A stretch of 64,000 nucleotides of DNA. Source: Parablautia muri (GTDB taxonomy: Bacteria > Bacillota > Clostridia > Lachnospirales > Lachnospiraceae). The stretch covers positions 110,712 through 174,711 of the forward strand of contig NZ_QZDT01000006.1 in NCBI RefSeq assembly GCF_009917485.1, in the 5' to 3' direction. The notes beneath the pieces are model-generated. The model did not search any database. It was not told the origin of the DNA and worked only from the letters and a program-made list of their open reading frames with translations. The translations under genes and the position numbers were made by a program. The first letter of the stretch is position 1; each line of letters starts with the position of its first letter. Shown here piece by piece: positions 38,731-47,037 of this stretch.

Positions 38731-39956
38731 GCAATTTTTTTATTCTTATTACCATAAACAACTGCTTCTTCTGTACCCTCAATAACACCAGAAGTCACAA
38801 TTACCTTTTTTGCATCTGCTCTATCAGGAATAGAGAACATCACATTCTGCATTGCCTTTTCAATGATGCTTCTCAATCCTCTTGCACCGATTTCTTTCTT
38901 AATTGCTAATTCAGCAATCCTTTTCAGTGCATCGTCTTCAAATTCCAACTTCACGCCATCTATAGAAAGTAATTCCTGATACTGTTTTGTCAGTGCGTTT
39001 TTCGGCTCTGTAAGGATTCTAACAAGATCATCTTCAGATAGCGGATTCAATGTTGTAATGACAGGTAATCTACCAATTAATTCAGGCATAAGACCATATT
39101 TCACTAAATCTTTTTGCTGTACATCATTCAAGTGGAAAATTTGACCACTTGATTTTTCAATATCAGCATTAAATCCAATAGATTTACCTTTATTATTTCT
39201 CTGTTCTATAATTTTCTCCAAACCATCAAAAGCACCACCACAAATGAACAGAATATTGCTTGTATCAATATCTACGCATTCAGCTTGCGGATGCTTTCTA
39301 CCACCAGACAACGGAACTCTTGATATAGTACCCTCTATAATCTTCAGCAATGCCTGTTGAACTCCTTCGCCGCCTACATCACGAGTAGTTGATACATTAT
39401 CACTTTTTCGTGATAGCTTATCTATTTCGTCAATGTAGACAATTCCTTTTTCAGCTAACTTGTTGTCAAAATCTGCGTTTTGTAGTAATGTCAAAAGAAT
39501 ATTTTCAACGTCCTCTCCAACATAACCAGCTTCCGTGAGTGTGGTGGCATCCGCAATAGCAAAGGGAACTCCAAGAAATTTAGCCAAACTCTGTGCTAAA
39601 TATGTCTTTCCACTACCAGTAGAACCAATCATTAGGATATTGGATTTCTGAATCTCTACATCTGATTTTTTGTTCTGTCTTAACCTCTTATAGTGATTAT
39701 AAACTGCAACTGATAGTGTTCTCTTTGCTTCGTCTTGACCAATCACATACTGATCCAAATGTGCTTTAATCTGTGATGGAGTTGCTAATTGCATATTTTC
39801 AGAGATTTCATCCTCTTCATCTTCATCTAATACTTTATAGGCTTCTTTCACACATTCGTTACAAATACATCCTCCAAATTGACCTTTTAATAGTCTATCT
39901 ACTTCTGATTTTGTCTTACCACATATAAAACAAAATTCCTGTTTTTTATTTGCCAT
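38727..39956 (-). CDS. clpX: ClpX-type AAA+ unfoldase encoded on the element
   Basis: It unfolds tagged proteins and feeds them to ClpP. The 409 residues have the N-terminal zinc domain (CFICG ... CICNEC), Walker [13 protein letters not shown], Walker [10 protein letters not shown], the sensor 1 region, the pore-loop GYVGEDVEN and [14 protein letters not shown], and the IGF loop ([10 protein letters not shown]) that docks on ClpP. All functional parts are conserved, so it should work with host ClpP. AAGGAG precedes the start. It is coupled to the topoisomerase gene. It is full length, unlike typical phage adaptors. Confidence 0.95.
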   Translation of the reverse strand: MANKKQEFCFICGKTKSEVDRLLKGQFGGCICNECVKEAYKVLDEDEEDEISENMQLATPSQIKAHLDQYVIGQDEAKRTLSVAVYNHYKRLRQNKKSDVEIQKSNILMIGSTGSGKTYLAQSLAKFLGVPFAIADATTLTEAGYVGEDVENILLTLLQNADFDNKLAEKGIVYIDEIDKLSRKSDNVSTTRDVGGEGVQQALLKIIEGTISRVPLSGGRKHPQAECVDIDTSNILFICGGAFDGLEKIIEQRNNKGKSIGFNADIEKSSGQIFHLNDVQQKDLVKYGLMPELIGRLPVITTLNPLSEDDLVRILTEPKNALTKQYQELLSIDGVKLEFEDDALKRIAELAIKKEIGARGLRSIIEKAMQNVMFSIPDRADAKKVIVTSGVIEGTEEAVVYGNKNKKIA

Positions 39957-40076
39957 ACATTCATTTCTCCTTATCCAAAAATTCTACACTTGTGAGCAAT
40001 CTCTGATTGCGAACAATGGCATGAGCTGCTTGCAGCGATTGCCAGACTGTCAGTAGACTATAACCTTCCTATCAAA

Positions 40077-40259
40077 TTAAATACCATCAAACGTATAATT
40101 TATAAACGCATCATTCCTTTGTTGCCTATATTCGCAATTTTCAATATTACCTGGGCAATCCCCTACATATTTGATATATGGGCAATCACCATTTGTACAA
40201 CGGTCATTTCCTGTTATAACAACAAAATCATCGCCATGCCTAATAAAGTTTTGTTCCAT
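40077..40259 (-). CDS. Small cysteine-rich protein
   Basis: This 60-residue protein (MEQNFIRHGDDFVVITGNDRC) has four cysteines arranged CTNGDCPYIKYVGDCPGNIENC, suggesting metal binding or disulfides. It has a strong ribosome-binding site (GGAGAAGGAGAAG). It is the first gene upstream of clpX in the leftward unit and could be an adaptor or regulator. Function unknown. Confidence 0.65.
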   Translation of the reverse strand: MEQNFIRHGDDFVVITGNDRCTNGDCPYIKYVGDCPGNIENCEYRQQRNDAFINYTFDGI

Positions 40260-40631
40260 TTATATCTTCTCCTTCTCCATATGTGGGGAATCCCCACACC
40301 CCCTTGACAGCGCATCTTTGCCTACGGCAAATCTGCTTGTCCGTACAGATATAAAAGTTATGTCTTTCATCCGTTTCGCCTACGGCTTCACTACTGAAAG
40401 CCAAACTTTTAATCCGTCCGTCATTTAATTTTTTAAAAGGGATTTTAATGGAATGAATATTAATTTTGGGTGGGATTCTCTAATATATTATATTAGGTAC
40501 CCCCCTAAAATCTGATTAACTGATTTTACAAATCATATATCTCTATATTTTTCTCCCCTATTCTCTAATATAATATATTAGGAAAAAGGGGGGATTTTTT
40601 AATTCAATGACTACAGTGATCGGGGTGAAAA
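40260..40631. promoter_or_regulatory. Spacer with twin AT palindromes and a GTGGGG hairpin
   Basis: No gene is seen in 372 bp. Two 17-bp perfect palindromes, CTAATATATTATATTAG (40480-40496) and CTAATATAATATATTAG (40565-40581), each follow ATTCT and are flanked by a C6 or G6 run. Nearer the Cys-rich gene there are two GCCGTAGGC copies (minus strand) and the hairpin GTGGGGA / TCCCCAC (40283-40297) just before the ribosome-binding site. Twin palindromes beside helicase and topoisomerase genes could be an origin or transfer site. A purely regulatory role is equally possible. Confidence 0.45.
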
Positions 40632-42599
40632 TCAGCTTACCTTATAATATCCTTTTCTATCGGTCTTGTCTGATTCCAAAATTTTGGCAAGCACTTCATT
40701 ATTACTCTTTGCTTTTTGTAATTGTTTATCAGTTAAACCAGTTTCCTTTAACAACGTCTGTATTTTATACTCTGTTCCTTTTGTCAACTGCTCTCTCCAT
40801 TTAATTATTTTTTGTGCATTAGTCATTTTCTTACCATTTGGAGGTTTTCTGTCTTTAACTTTTTCTATCTTCAATTCTTCTGGTGTATCTTCATATTCAA
40901 ACAATGCTCCATATGGTTTATATCTATCTTCTATCATAGCCGATAACTCACTGTATAAGTAATCATCTGTATTATAGAAAGTCCATATATGTACATTATC
41001 TGTACTCTCATAGTTCCTTATCGCTAACCTGAATATATTCTGTTCAAAATCAGCAAGCATACATCTAAGCATTATTTTGTTGATAATATACTCATATTCT
41101 TTATTGTGGTTTTTACTAAGCAACGTGAAAAAATCTAATGATTCATCTTCTCCCATCTCTGATAACCTATGGTATTCTTCCATATGACACCCACAATAGG
41201 TAAAATAATATGCCATATTCGGAAATCTGTTCATTCCAACGTGTGCCATCCTATATAAATCCTTAAAATCATTGAATCCTTTCAAATTCCCAAAATACCC
41301 TACATTCTTAAATTCTTTTTGGAATCTATTTATCAAATCACTGTATACAACAATCAATATTTCTCTTTGTTTGCCGATACCATATTTCAATTTATTCTTC
41401 AGATATGTAATGATTACATTGGTTGAGATATTAGATTTTTTACCTCCCTTGCATAAAACATTTTTGCTTGTAGACATTTTCACATTTGTTATCAGCATAT
41501 TTAACGGCTTATTATATTTTTCTCCACTTATAATTTCTACATAATCTAAATCATAACGTGGATCAATGTCTGCCGTTGCATCAAACACAAAAAATTTCTT
41601 ATCTTTTCCTAAATAGAAATATTCCTTATTATCTCTTACCATTACAAAAGAACGCTCATAATTACCATGCTTCTTTTTAACTGAATTAAAAATTGCTCCA
41701 TTTTTCGCAATTTCCTGTAAACACAGCATATCTTTTAATATGCAGTTATATTGTTTTGTCAATGGCTCCATATTTTCAGCCAAAACTTTGAACAATAGCG
41801 TATCATTCGGTGTAATACTGGAATATCTTTCATCCTTCCAGTAGATAGTTACATTGGAATCTTTAAGCAACTTCTCTTTTTCGTCCATCTGATCAAGTAA
41901 TCTGTCCTTAAAAGCTTTAAATTCTCTTATGACAAATTCTTTATCACCAACTTCATCTGACAAACCTTTATATAAAGCTGATTCTATTCTGGTTAGATTA
42001 TCGCTATCTATCGTGATAGTTTCGGAAAATTGAGGGCATTCATCAAAAATGACTATATCCCTTTTCATCGGCTTTCCTTTATATGTAAATGAAAATAACT
42101 GATCCCTTACACTGTCCGTCAACATAAAGTATCTTTGCGTTGATAATAAAACGATTGGTCTGTAATGTTGCTTAATCAACTGCTCTTTGAATGGTTCATC
42201 AGACTTTAGAACAATTACACTATTTTCAAATTCTCTATAATGTTCCTTTATTCCCCATGATTCAAAAATCTCACCCCAAAACTTTTTGGCTTCTAAAGTG
42301 TCCTTGCTACTATTAGACAGCTCCTCCAATCGCTTTATTGAATCAGTAATGACTACTAATCCTTGAGGTTCGTGCCGTCCTCCATATAGATAATCGCCTA
42401 TGCAGCAGTGCATAAATGTATGAATAAATGTAGATTTTCCTATGCCGCATCTTTGGCTAAAGCAAGTCACCTTATTTGTATCTCTGTTATGGGTAATAAT
42501 TTCAAAAGTATCTTTGAAAAATTGTATCTGCTTTTCATCAAATTTATATTGTGGTAAATATGTTTCAAAATCGTCATACTTTATTTCGATTCTCTTCAT
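40632..42599 (-). CDS. SF2-type helicase with C-terminal winged-helix-like domain
   Basis: The 655 residues carry Walker A FSQRCGIGKSTF (about 48), Walker B in DIVIFDECPQF (DECP box, about 185), a motif III-like FVFDATADIDPRYD, and a motif V-like YFGNLKGFNDFKDLY, giving the two RecA domains of SF2 helicases. The C-terminal 60 residues (MTNAQKIIKWREQL ... KETGLTDKQLQKAKSNN) look like a DNA-binding helix-turn-helix. ATG was preferred to an upstream GTG because GGAGG is 8 nt away. It is likely the element's replicative or recombination helicase. Confidence 0.75.
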   Translation of the reverse strand: MKRIEIKYDDFETYLPQYKFDEKQIQFFKDTFEIITHNRDTNKVTCFSQRCGIGKSTFIHTFMHCCIGDYLYGGRHEPQGLVVITDSIKRLEELSNSSKDTLEAKKFWGEIFESWGIKEHYREFENSVIVLKSDEPFKEQLIKQHYRPIVLLSTQRYFMLTDSVRDQLFSFTYKGKPMKRDIVIFDECPQFSETITIDSDNLTRIESALYKGLSDEVGDKEFVIREFKAFKDRLLDQMDEKEKLLKDSNVTIYWKDERYSSITPNDTLLFKVLAENMEPLTKQYNCILKDMLCLQEIAKNGAIFNSVKKKHGNYERSFVMVRDNKEYFYLGKDKKFFVFDATADIDPRYDLDYVEIISGEKYNKPLNMLITNVKMSTSKNVLCKGGKKSNISTNVIITYLKNKLKYGIGKQREILIVVYSDLINRFQKEFKNVGYFGNLKGFNDFKDLYRMAHVGMNRFPNMAYYFTYCGCHMEEYHRLSEMGEDESLDFFTLLSKNHNKEYEYIINKIMLRCMLADFEQNIFRLAIRNYESTDNVHIWTFYNTDDYLYSELSAMIEDRYKPYGALFEYEDTPEELKIEKVKDRKPPNGKKMTNAQKIIKWREQLTKGTEYKIQTLLKETGLTDKQLQKAKSNNEVLAKILESDKTDRKGYYKVS

Positions 42600-42615
42600 T
42601 GGCACACCCTCCCTA

Positions 42616-42807
42616 TTATCGGCTCATATATTCGTCTATTGCCGACTTTAATTGTGGCGTGTCTTTGAAAAAGAATACATTTCTACCAGTCTTTTTCAAA
42701 TCTGGTTGCATATCAATAAGGACAAATCCTTTTTGCATTAAATAGCCTGCCATACGTTGATTGTATACAATAAAATTCTTCTTATTTTCTCTATCTATTA
42801 CTATAAT
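42616..42807 (-). CDS. DUF5659-like small protein with non-ATG start
   Basis: It encodes about 62 residues: NFIVYNQRMAGYLMQKGFVLID, then KTGRNVFFFKDTPQLKSAIDEYM, the pattern of the small phage/plasmid family DUF5659. It follows the previous gene's TAA directly and in the same frame. The conserved region starts before the first in-frame ATG (residue 18), so initiation must be at ATT (first codon) or ATA (second codon, 8 nt after GGAGG). Stop-codon readthrough from the upstream gene is a less likely alternative. Confidence 0.7.
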   Translation of the reverse strand: MIVIDRENKKNFIVYNQRMAGYLMQKGFVLIDMQPDLKKTGRNVFFFKDTPQLKSAIDEYMSR

Positions 42808-43149
42808 TTATTCCTCCTCCAAAAATAATAATGTTCTATCTATATCTTCTCCATTCATACCATCAGCAACACGCAAATATACAGTCACAACATTTTCTGA
42901 ATATGGATTCATTGCACCTGAATCAAGTATGTATTCATCTTTTGCAGATATATTTCTTTCATAGTGCCAATCCACAAAATCAGCGAATACATCAGATTCA
43001 CAAAGAAAATCCAAACTGTCTTTGAATTTATCAGTATCTATGGTTTCTGTTTTTCTGGAAGTTTTATAATAAACCTCCGCTTTTACGATATGTAACAGGT
43101 TATTTGTGATTGCCTGTTGTAATTTCTGTGTTGTAGTTCTTCGTCTCAT
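42808..43149 (-). CDS. Hypothetical protein
   Basis: This 113-residue protein starts at MRRRTTTQKLQQAI, chosen because AAGGAGAAG lies 8-10 nt upstream. It has a basic N-terminus, an acidic C-terminus and no recognised motif. Its last codons form the ribosome-binding site of the next small gene. The leader carries the RTRGGCGGTRT motif and a perfect hairpin. Confidence 0.6.
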   Translation of the reverse strand: MRRRTTTQKLQQAITNNLLHIVKAEVYYKTSRKTETIDTDKFKDSLDFLCESDVFADFVDWHYERNISAKDEYILDSGAMNPYSENVVTVYLRVADGMNGEDIDRTLLFLEEE

Positions 43150-43176
43150 AATCTTATCTTCTCCTTTTACAGACGA

Positions 43177-43200
43177 TATATCCGAGGATATACCGCCCAT
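43177..43200 (-). promoter_or_regulatory. Leader motif copy a with hairpin
   Basis: RTRGGCGGTRT (ATGGGCGGTAT on the minus strand) lies about 42 nt before the start of the 113-residue gene. It is followed by the perfect dyad TATATCC / GGATATA. Confidence 0.5.
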
Positions 43201-43227
43201 ATAATTTCTCACAGCCTATGCAATACT

Positions 43228-43557
43228 TTATTTCTGTTTGAATATCTTTTTCGTAACATAGTCCAAATATCCAGATTTAAAATCTTCCCATAATATTTTC
43301 ATATGTCCTAAATGCTCTTCCTTTATATTTTCACCTTTAAACAACTCAATATGAGCTTTTAATTTGCCATTCTCCATAGAAATCTGCATTGCATCATTCG
43401 CCATCTGTATAAATTCTGTTTCTGATACAATTTCTTTTATATCAGAATTGTTGTTATACCACTTATGGCAATATTCTTTCGTTGCATTAGGTAATTCTTT
43501 CTTCATCCGATCTAACACCATTTTTTCAAGTTCTTTCATATTCCTTGCTACCGGCAT
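43228..43557 (-). CDS. Hypothetical protein
   Basis: This 109-residue charged helical protein starts at MPVARNMKELEKMVLDRM, with GGAG 7 nt upstream. The open frame continues further upstream but lacks a ribosome-binding site. The stretch LPNATKEYCHKWYNNNSDIKEIVSETEFI looks conserved. The N-terminal pattern recalls small phage morphogenesis proteins, but I cannot assign it. Confidence 0.6.
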   Translation of the reverse strand: MPVARNMKELEKMVLDRMKKELPNATKEYCHKWYNNNSDIKEIVSETEFIQMANDAMQISMENGKLKAHIELFKGENIKEEHLGHMKILWEDFKSGYLDYVTKKIFKQK

Positions 43558-43629
43558 ATTTTTTCTCCACTCTCTTCTATATTTATTTCCTCTAAACTCA
43601 TATATTGTAGGCAATACCATTTTAATGAT

Positions 43630-43638
43630 ACCGCCTAC
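43630..43638 (-). promoter_or_regulatory. Leader motif copy b
   Basis: GTAGGCGGTAT on the minus strand lies about 72 nt before the 109-residue gene. The following bases can fold as GGC...GCC with a TATCATT / AATGGTA interior including a wobble pair. Confidence 0.4.
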
Positions 43639-43658
43639 ATTTATTACTTCTACATTTA

Positions 43659-44087
43659 CTATGCTGATTTTTCCACAATTTCAAAATTTGCGTAGGTTGC
43701 CAGATCAAGAAATGTCATGCCGTTCTCACCAGCCACAATTACATCATTTTCATCTACGACCATATAACCTTTATCAAGTCCTAAAGTGTTCATAACCGCC
43801 GTGTCTTTGGAACTTCTATATTCCTTTACATGAAGATTATCTTCTTTCAAAGAATCCTCAATCATTTTCATTGTAAGAATCGGCTTGACGTTCACCGCCT
43901 GTTCTCTACTGTCCTTACCGGCTCCCGTTCCAAGTTCGTATTCAACCATATCATCTTCATGTAATGACTTGAAGCCATCCATCTGAAGCTGTGAGCAGTG
44001 ACAGAATACATCTTCCTTTGTCTCAGAATCCGTAAGAAAACCATAGCCTTTTTGTGCGTTGAACCATTTTACTGTTGCATTTCTCAT
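43659..44087 (-). CDS. Cold-shock domain protein with novel C-terminal extension
   Basis: Residues 1-65 are a cold-shock domain (TVKWFNAQKGYGFL = RNP1, VFCHCSQLQ = RNP2) that should bind single-stranded RNA or DNA. Normal CspA stops there. This protein continues to 142 residues, ending in YMVVDENDVIVAGENGMTFL, a VAG-type module that recurs twice in a nearby unknown protein. It may be an RNA chaperone or antiterminator for the element's transcripts. AAGGAG precedes the start, and its leader carries copy c of the GGCGGT motif. Confidence 0.85.
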   Translation of the reverse strand: MRNATVKWFNAQKGYGFLTDSETKEDVFCHCSQLQMDGFKSLHEDDMVEYELGTGAGKDSREQAVNVKPILTMKMIEDSLKEDNLHVKEYRSSKDTAVMNTLGLDKGYMVVDENDVIVAGENGMTFLDLATYANFEIVEKSA

Positions 44088-44129
44088 AATTAAATTTCTC
44101 CTTTTCGTTTGATATATTTCTTTAGGCAG

Positions 44130-44148
44130 ACGGCATTACACCGCCCAC
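44130..44148 (-). promoter_or_regulatory. Leader motif copy c
   Basis: GTGGGCGGTGT on the minus strand lies about 52 nt before the cold-shock gene. The surrounding GGCGG ... GCCGTCTGCC can fold into a hairpin. Confidence 0.45.
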
Positions 44149-44190
44149 CTATTATTTATTCTCTTTTTACATCGTTTCTCTTACTTCAAA

Positions 44191-44541
44191 TCATGCTTTC
44201 TGTTTTTCGTCATGCTCTTTCTGTAGTTCTTCCAACGATTTATACTCTGAAATATCAATATCAGCCATGCCAACGCTGAAACTGATTGTGTATGTACCGT
44301 TAGATTCTTCGATAGCTTCAATGACATCTTCATCAAAGGTAACTGATCCAGTGACATTGTTTTCAGAATCCCTTGATACAAGCCACAATTCAGGCTTCAA
44401 ATCGTCTTCATACTCGATTGTGCCTCTGGTCATCTCAATAGCGATGCCATAATGGTCTACAGACGATACATTGACATACTTACCATCAAATGCCTGTGCC
44501 ATTTCCTTCATTGATACTTTTCTTACTTCTGTTGCGTTCAT
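44191..44541 (-). CDS. Hypothetical acidic protein
   Basis: This 116-residue protein (MNATEVRKVSMKEMAQAFDG) is acidic with a beta-rich centre (GTIEYEDDLKPELWLVSRD, TYTISFSVGMADIDIS) and a charged helical tail. There is a strong GGAGG 8 nt upstream. Its 184-bp upstream spacer holds two copies of the 19-bp GTTACAGATA motif, suggesting its own promoter. Unknown function. Confidence 0.65.
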   Translation of the reverse strand: MNATEVRKVSMKEMAQAFDGKYVNVSSVDHYGIAIEMTRGTIEYEDDLKPELWLVSRDSENNVTGSVTFDEDVIEAIEESNGTYTISFSVGMADIDISEYKSLEELQKEHDEKQKA

Positions 44542-44672
44542 ACTTGTCTACCTCCGTTGTTTGAAATTGTTTACATTGTATAAATAATAAACTTCTCCCT
44601 AATCTCTCTATAATTTCAGAAGAATTTATATTATTTTTCTCTGTTTATTATTTGTTTCTTCTTTATATCTTG

Positions 44673-44723
44673 TCTGTATTCTATCTGTAACTACTAATTA
44701 CTTCTCTATATCTTATCTGTAAC
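44673..44723 (-). promoter_or_regulatory. Two copies of the 19-bp motif GTTACAGATARRWTAYAGA
   Basis: The copies, at 44673-44691 and 44705-44723, are in direct orientation and 32 bp apart (about three helical turns). They lie 130-180 bp upstream of a leftward gene. Two further copies occur near 52 kb. Confidence 0.6.
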
Positions 44724-44725
44724 AT

Positions 44726-45679
44726 TTATTCTTTCTTTGGAAGTGGTTTATGCTTCAATTTTCTGCAATAACTGAGCAACCATTTGAATCCAAAGCCATT
44801 TTTACCACCAGCGACAACATTTCCACGCTTATCAAGTACCCAAAAGAAATAATTATGCTCATTCTTATAATGTAATCCATACATTCCTAATGTTTTATAA
44901 CACATAGCAAGCTGCCTTTTCTTTCGTATTGACATTGGCACTTGATATAAATTCGTGTAATGCTTTTCCTTTTCTGTTGGAAGATAATTCTCTACAAATC
45001 TGATAGCATCTTCCATAGAAAGTTCATATTTTCCACCAGCTACAACAATACCTCCCCTATCCCTTACAATAAATCCACATGGATATAACGCCTGAATCGC
45101 AAGTTTTTCATTCATATTCGTTGGATGTTTGGGATTACCACAATAATCATCAGAACGCTCAATAAAAAGCCGTTTTGATATAGCAATCCTTTTTATATCA
45201 TCTGGAATAACCTGCCCATCATATGTACTTCTATTATCCCGGACAATTTTTCTATGATTTAATGAGGTGTATATATCCAATGCCGTATTATGGATTTTTT
45301 TCTTATTGAGAAAATTATCTTTTTGCGGATCACATTCACTTTCAGCCAACTCTTTAAGAATTTGCATAGCACTCTCTGATTCCGCTAACATATTTCTTTT
45401 GAAAAGTTTCAATTCGTTTAGCTTGATATTCACGCTACAATTACTACTCATGACCTTTATAAAATGCTGTTCAGCCGTGATATTTGCATCATACATAGGT
45501 ACATAGGCATACTCAGGATTACTCTCTATATGAATGATTTCATCCTTTTTCATGCCTTTATCATGCCGATTTTTAGTAATCTGCATATAAATAGTTCCCA
45601 CATCTTCATCAACTCTTATAGGCTTGTAAAACTGATTATATTTTTCAGAAAAGATAAGTTTGATTCTATTTTTATCCAT
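44726..45679 (-). CDS. Hypothetical protein with two VAGG modules
   Basis: The 317 residues have no known catalytic domain that I recognise. The C-terminal 130 residues contain two related units, FIVRDRGGIVVAGGKYELS and FFWVLDKRGNVVAGGKNGFG, each followed by a short helix. The unit also ends the nearby cold-shock protein, so it is probably a small binding module shared by the two. It starts 13 bp after the tubulin-like gene and is the last gene of that operon, so a role in the same process is possible. Confidence 0.65.
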   Translation of the reverse strand: MDKNRIKLIFSEKYNQFYKPIRVDEDVGTIYMQITKNRHDKGMKKDEIIHIESNPEYAYVPMYDANITAEQHFIKVMSSNCSVNIKLNELKLFKRNMLAESESAMQILKELAESECDPQKDNFLNKKKIHNTALDIYTSLNHRKIVRDNRSTYDGQVIPDDIKRIAISKRLFIERSDDYCGNPKHPTNMNEKLAIQALYPCGFIVRDRGGIVVAGGKYELSMEDAIRFVENYLPTEKEKHYTNLYQVPMSIRKKRQLAMCYKTLGMYGLHYKNEHNYFFWVLDKRGNVVAGGKNGFGFKWLLSYCRKLKHKPLPKKE

Positions 45680-45692
45680 AATTTCACCTTCC

Positions 45693-46757
45693 TTAACTCT
45701 GTAATTCTTTCAGTCTATCTCTTCTTGACGGTTTCTTATTAGCCTTCTTATCGGTTTCAATATTCTTTGATACTTTTTCTCCAAAATCAATATCATCTAA
45801 TGTCATTGTAGGAGCCGCCTTGATAGCATTTTCTCTTTCATCATGTTTCTGTTTTGCAATATCCTTAATGCTGTTGATATGGTCAAACGGATAGGATAAG
45901 CCAGCAATTACAGTAATTGCGTTTGTGCTTCCAAATCCTTCAAAAGTCCTTATTGGAGTACCTACAATGTTAATGATTTCCGCTTTGTTGATTTTCTTGC
46001 CAGTCGCATTAATGATACCGATATATTCACATCGGTTATCTTTCTGCAATGGTGCAAAGATATTTTTCGTTGTAAGTCTCTCAATAACGCTTGCGTCACT
46101 TACTTTGTCCGCTTTAAGCACCGACAACACAAAATTGCCAGATGTCGCAATCATGGTACGCTTCTCCTGTTCGTCCACATTACCATATTCTGATACGGAA
46201 TTATTTGTCAGAAACGCATGAAGCATATTTGCACAATAGAAATTGATGTTCTGCTTATTGTCAGCATTGTTATCAAGAAACATTACTGATCCCAAACCTT
46301 CTATATTAAGAAGTTCCTGACAACACTTATAACTGTTCACATGAAAATCATAGTCTTCTGACTTGTCCGGCAATACTACAATACAGCAGATTGTTTTATC
46401 AGTTTCCTCCGCAAGCATTTCAGCCAATGCAGGAGCCACACCCGATCCAGTACCACCAGCCGAACTAAAAATAATGTAGATAATGGATTCCTTCAGTGCG
46501 CTAATCTCGTCAATAATATCCATATTTTTAGCAATCGCCTGTTCTGCCAACTGACGATTACCAGCGCATCCGTTAAAGCCTTTTAAATGCCTGATGGTTT
46601 TTGCACCACTGATAGCGGATTCATCCTGTGTACTAGAATTGATATGGATAGTGGTATATCCTAACTTTTCAAAATTGAAAGCTATGTTTGTACCAGCACC
46701 GCCGACACCAACAACCGCAACATCATTTACCAAACTCTTGTTAATCGTACTATTCAT
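45693..46757 (-). CDS. FtsZ/TubZ-superfamily tubulin-like GTPase
   Basis: The 354-residue protein has the glycine-rich N-terminal nucleotide loop VVGVGGAGTNI (15-25) and the tubulin signature GGTGSG (101-106, within SSAGGTGSGVAPA). The region where FtsZ has N-x-D-x-x-D is not obviously conserved. The C-terminal 60 residues are charged and flexible. Proteins of this type form filaments that segregate plasmids (TubZ) or position phage DNA (PhuZ). It is coupled to an upstream winged-helix gene, as TubZ is to TubR. ATG was selected 8 nt after GGAGG. Confidence 0.85.
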   Translation of the reverse strand: MNSTINKSLVNDVAVVGVGGAGTNIAFNFEKLGYTTIHINSSTQDESAISGAKTIRHLKGFNGCAGNRQLAEQAIAKNMDIIDEISALKESIIYIIFSSAGGTGSGVAPALAEMLAEETDKTICCIVVLPDKSEDYDFHVNSYKCCQELLNIEGLGSVMFLDNNADNKQNINFYCANMLHAFLTNNSVSEYGNVDEQEKRTMIATSGNFVLSVLKADKVSDASVIERLTTKNIFAPLQKDNRCEYIGIINATGKKINKAEIINIVGTPIRTFEGFGSTNAITVIAGLSYPFDHINSIKDIAKQKHDERENAIKAAPTMTLDDIDFGEKVSKNIETDKKANKKPSRRDRLKELQS

Positions 46758-47037
46758 CCTTTTTTCCTCCATTCCATTTGATTCTCTTTAGACCGCTTTC
46801 TGTGATAAAATATGTGTTGCTGATTACATCTTTAATTCCTTCTTCAATATACTTCAAAGAACATAACCCTCTGATCCGCTTACACAAATTAGGTCTTGCC
46901 GATAAAGGCGGCTTGTCTTCTCCATAATAGGAATTTATTTCATTTACAGTCATTCCATTAAGTTCATCCGTTGCCTCTTCTTTGGCAAGTATCATTAAAA
47001 TATTTAGGTCTAAACGGTTTATATCTGAATTACCCAT
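46750..47037 (-). CDS. Winged-helix DNA-binding protein, TubR candidate
   Basis: The 95 residues form a winged-helix pattern (LDLNILMILAKEE, NLCKRIRGLCSLKYIEEG, then the wing ISNTYFITESGLKRI). The stop overlaps the start of the tubulin-like gene. A small HTH protein coded directly before a TubZ-like GTPase is the arrangement of type III partition systems, where TubR binds the centromere. It resembles the first gene of the operon, sharing TYFIT-E/D-SG. The start MGNSDIN has AGGAGAG upstream. Confidence 0.65.
   Translation of the reverse strand: MGNSDINRLDLNILMILAKEEATDELNGMTVNEINSYYGEDKPPLSARPNLCKRIRGLCSLKYIEEGIKDVISNTYFITESGLKRIKWNGGKKDE

Noticed and set aside
44181..44381. A 66-codon frame overlapping the 116-residue acidic protein on the same strand
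   Set aside because: It is a shifted frame fully covered by the better-supported gene, which has GGAGG at the right distance.
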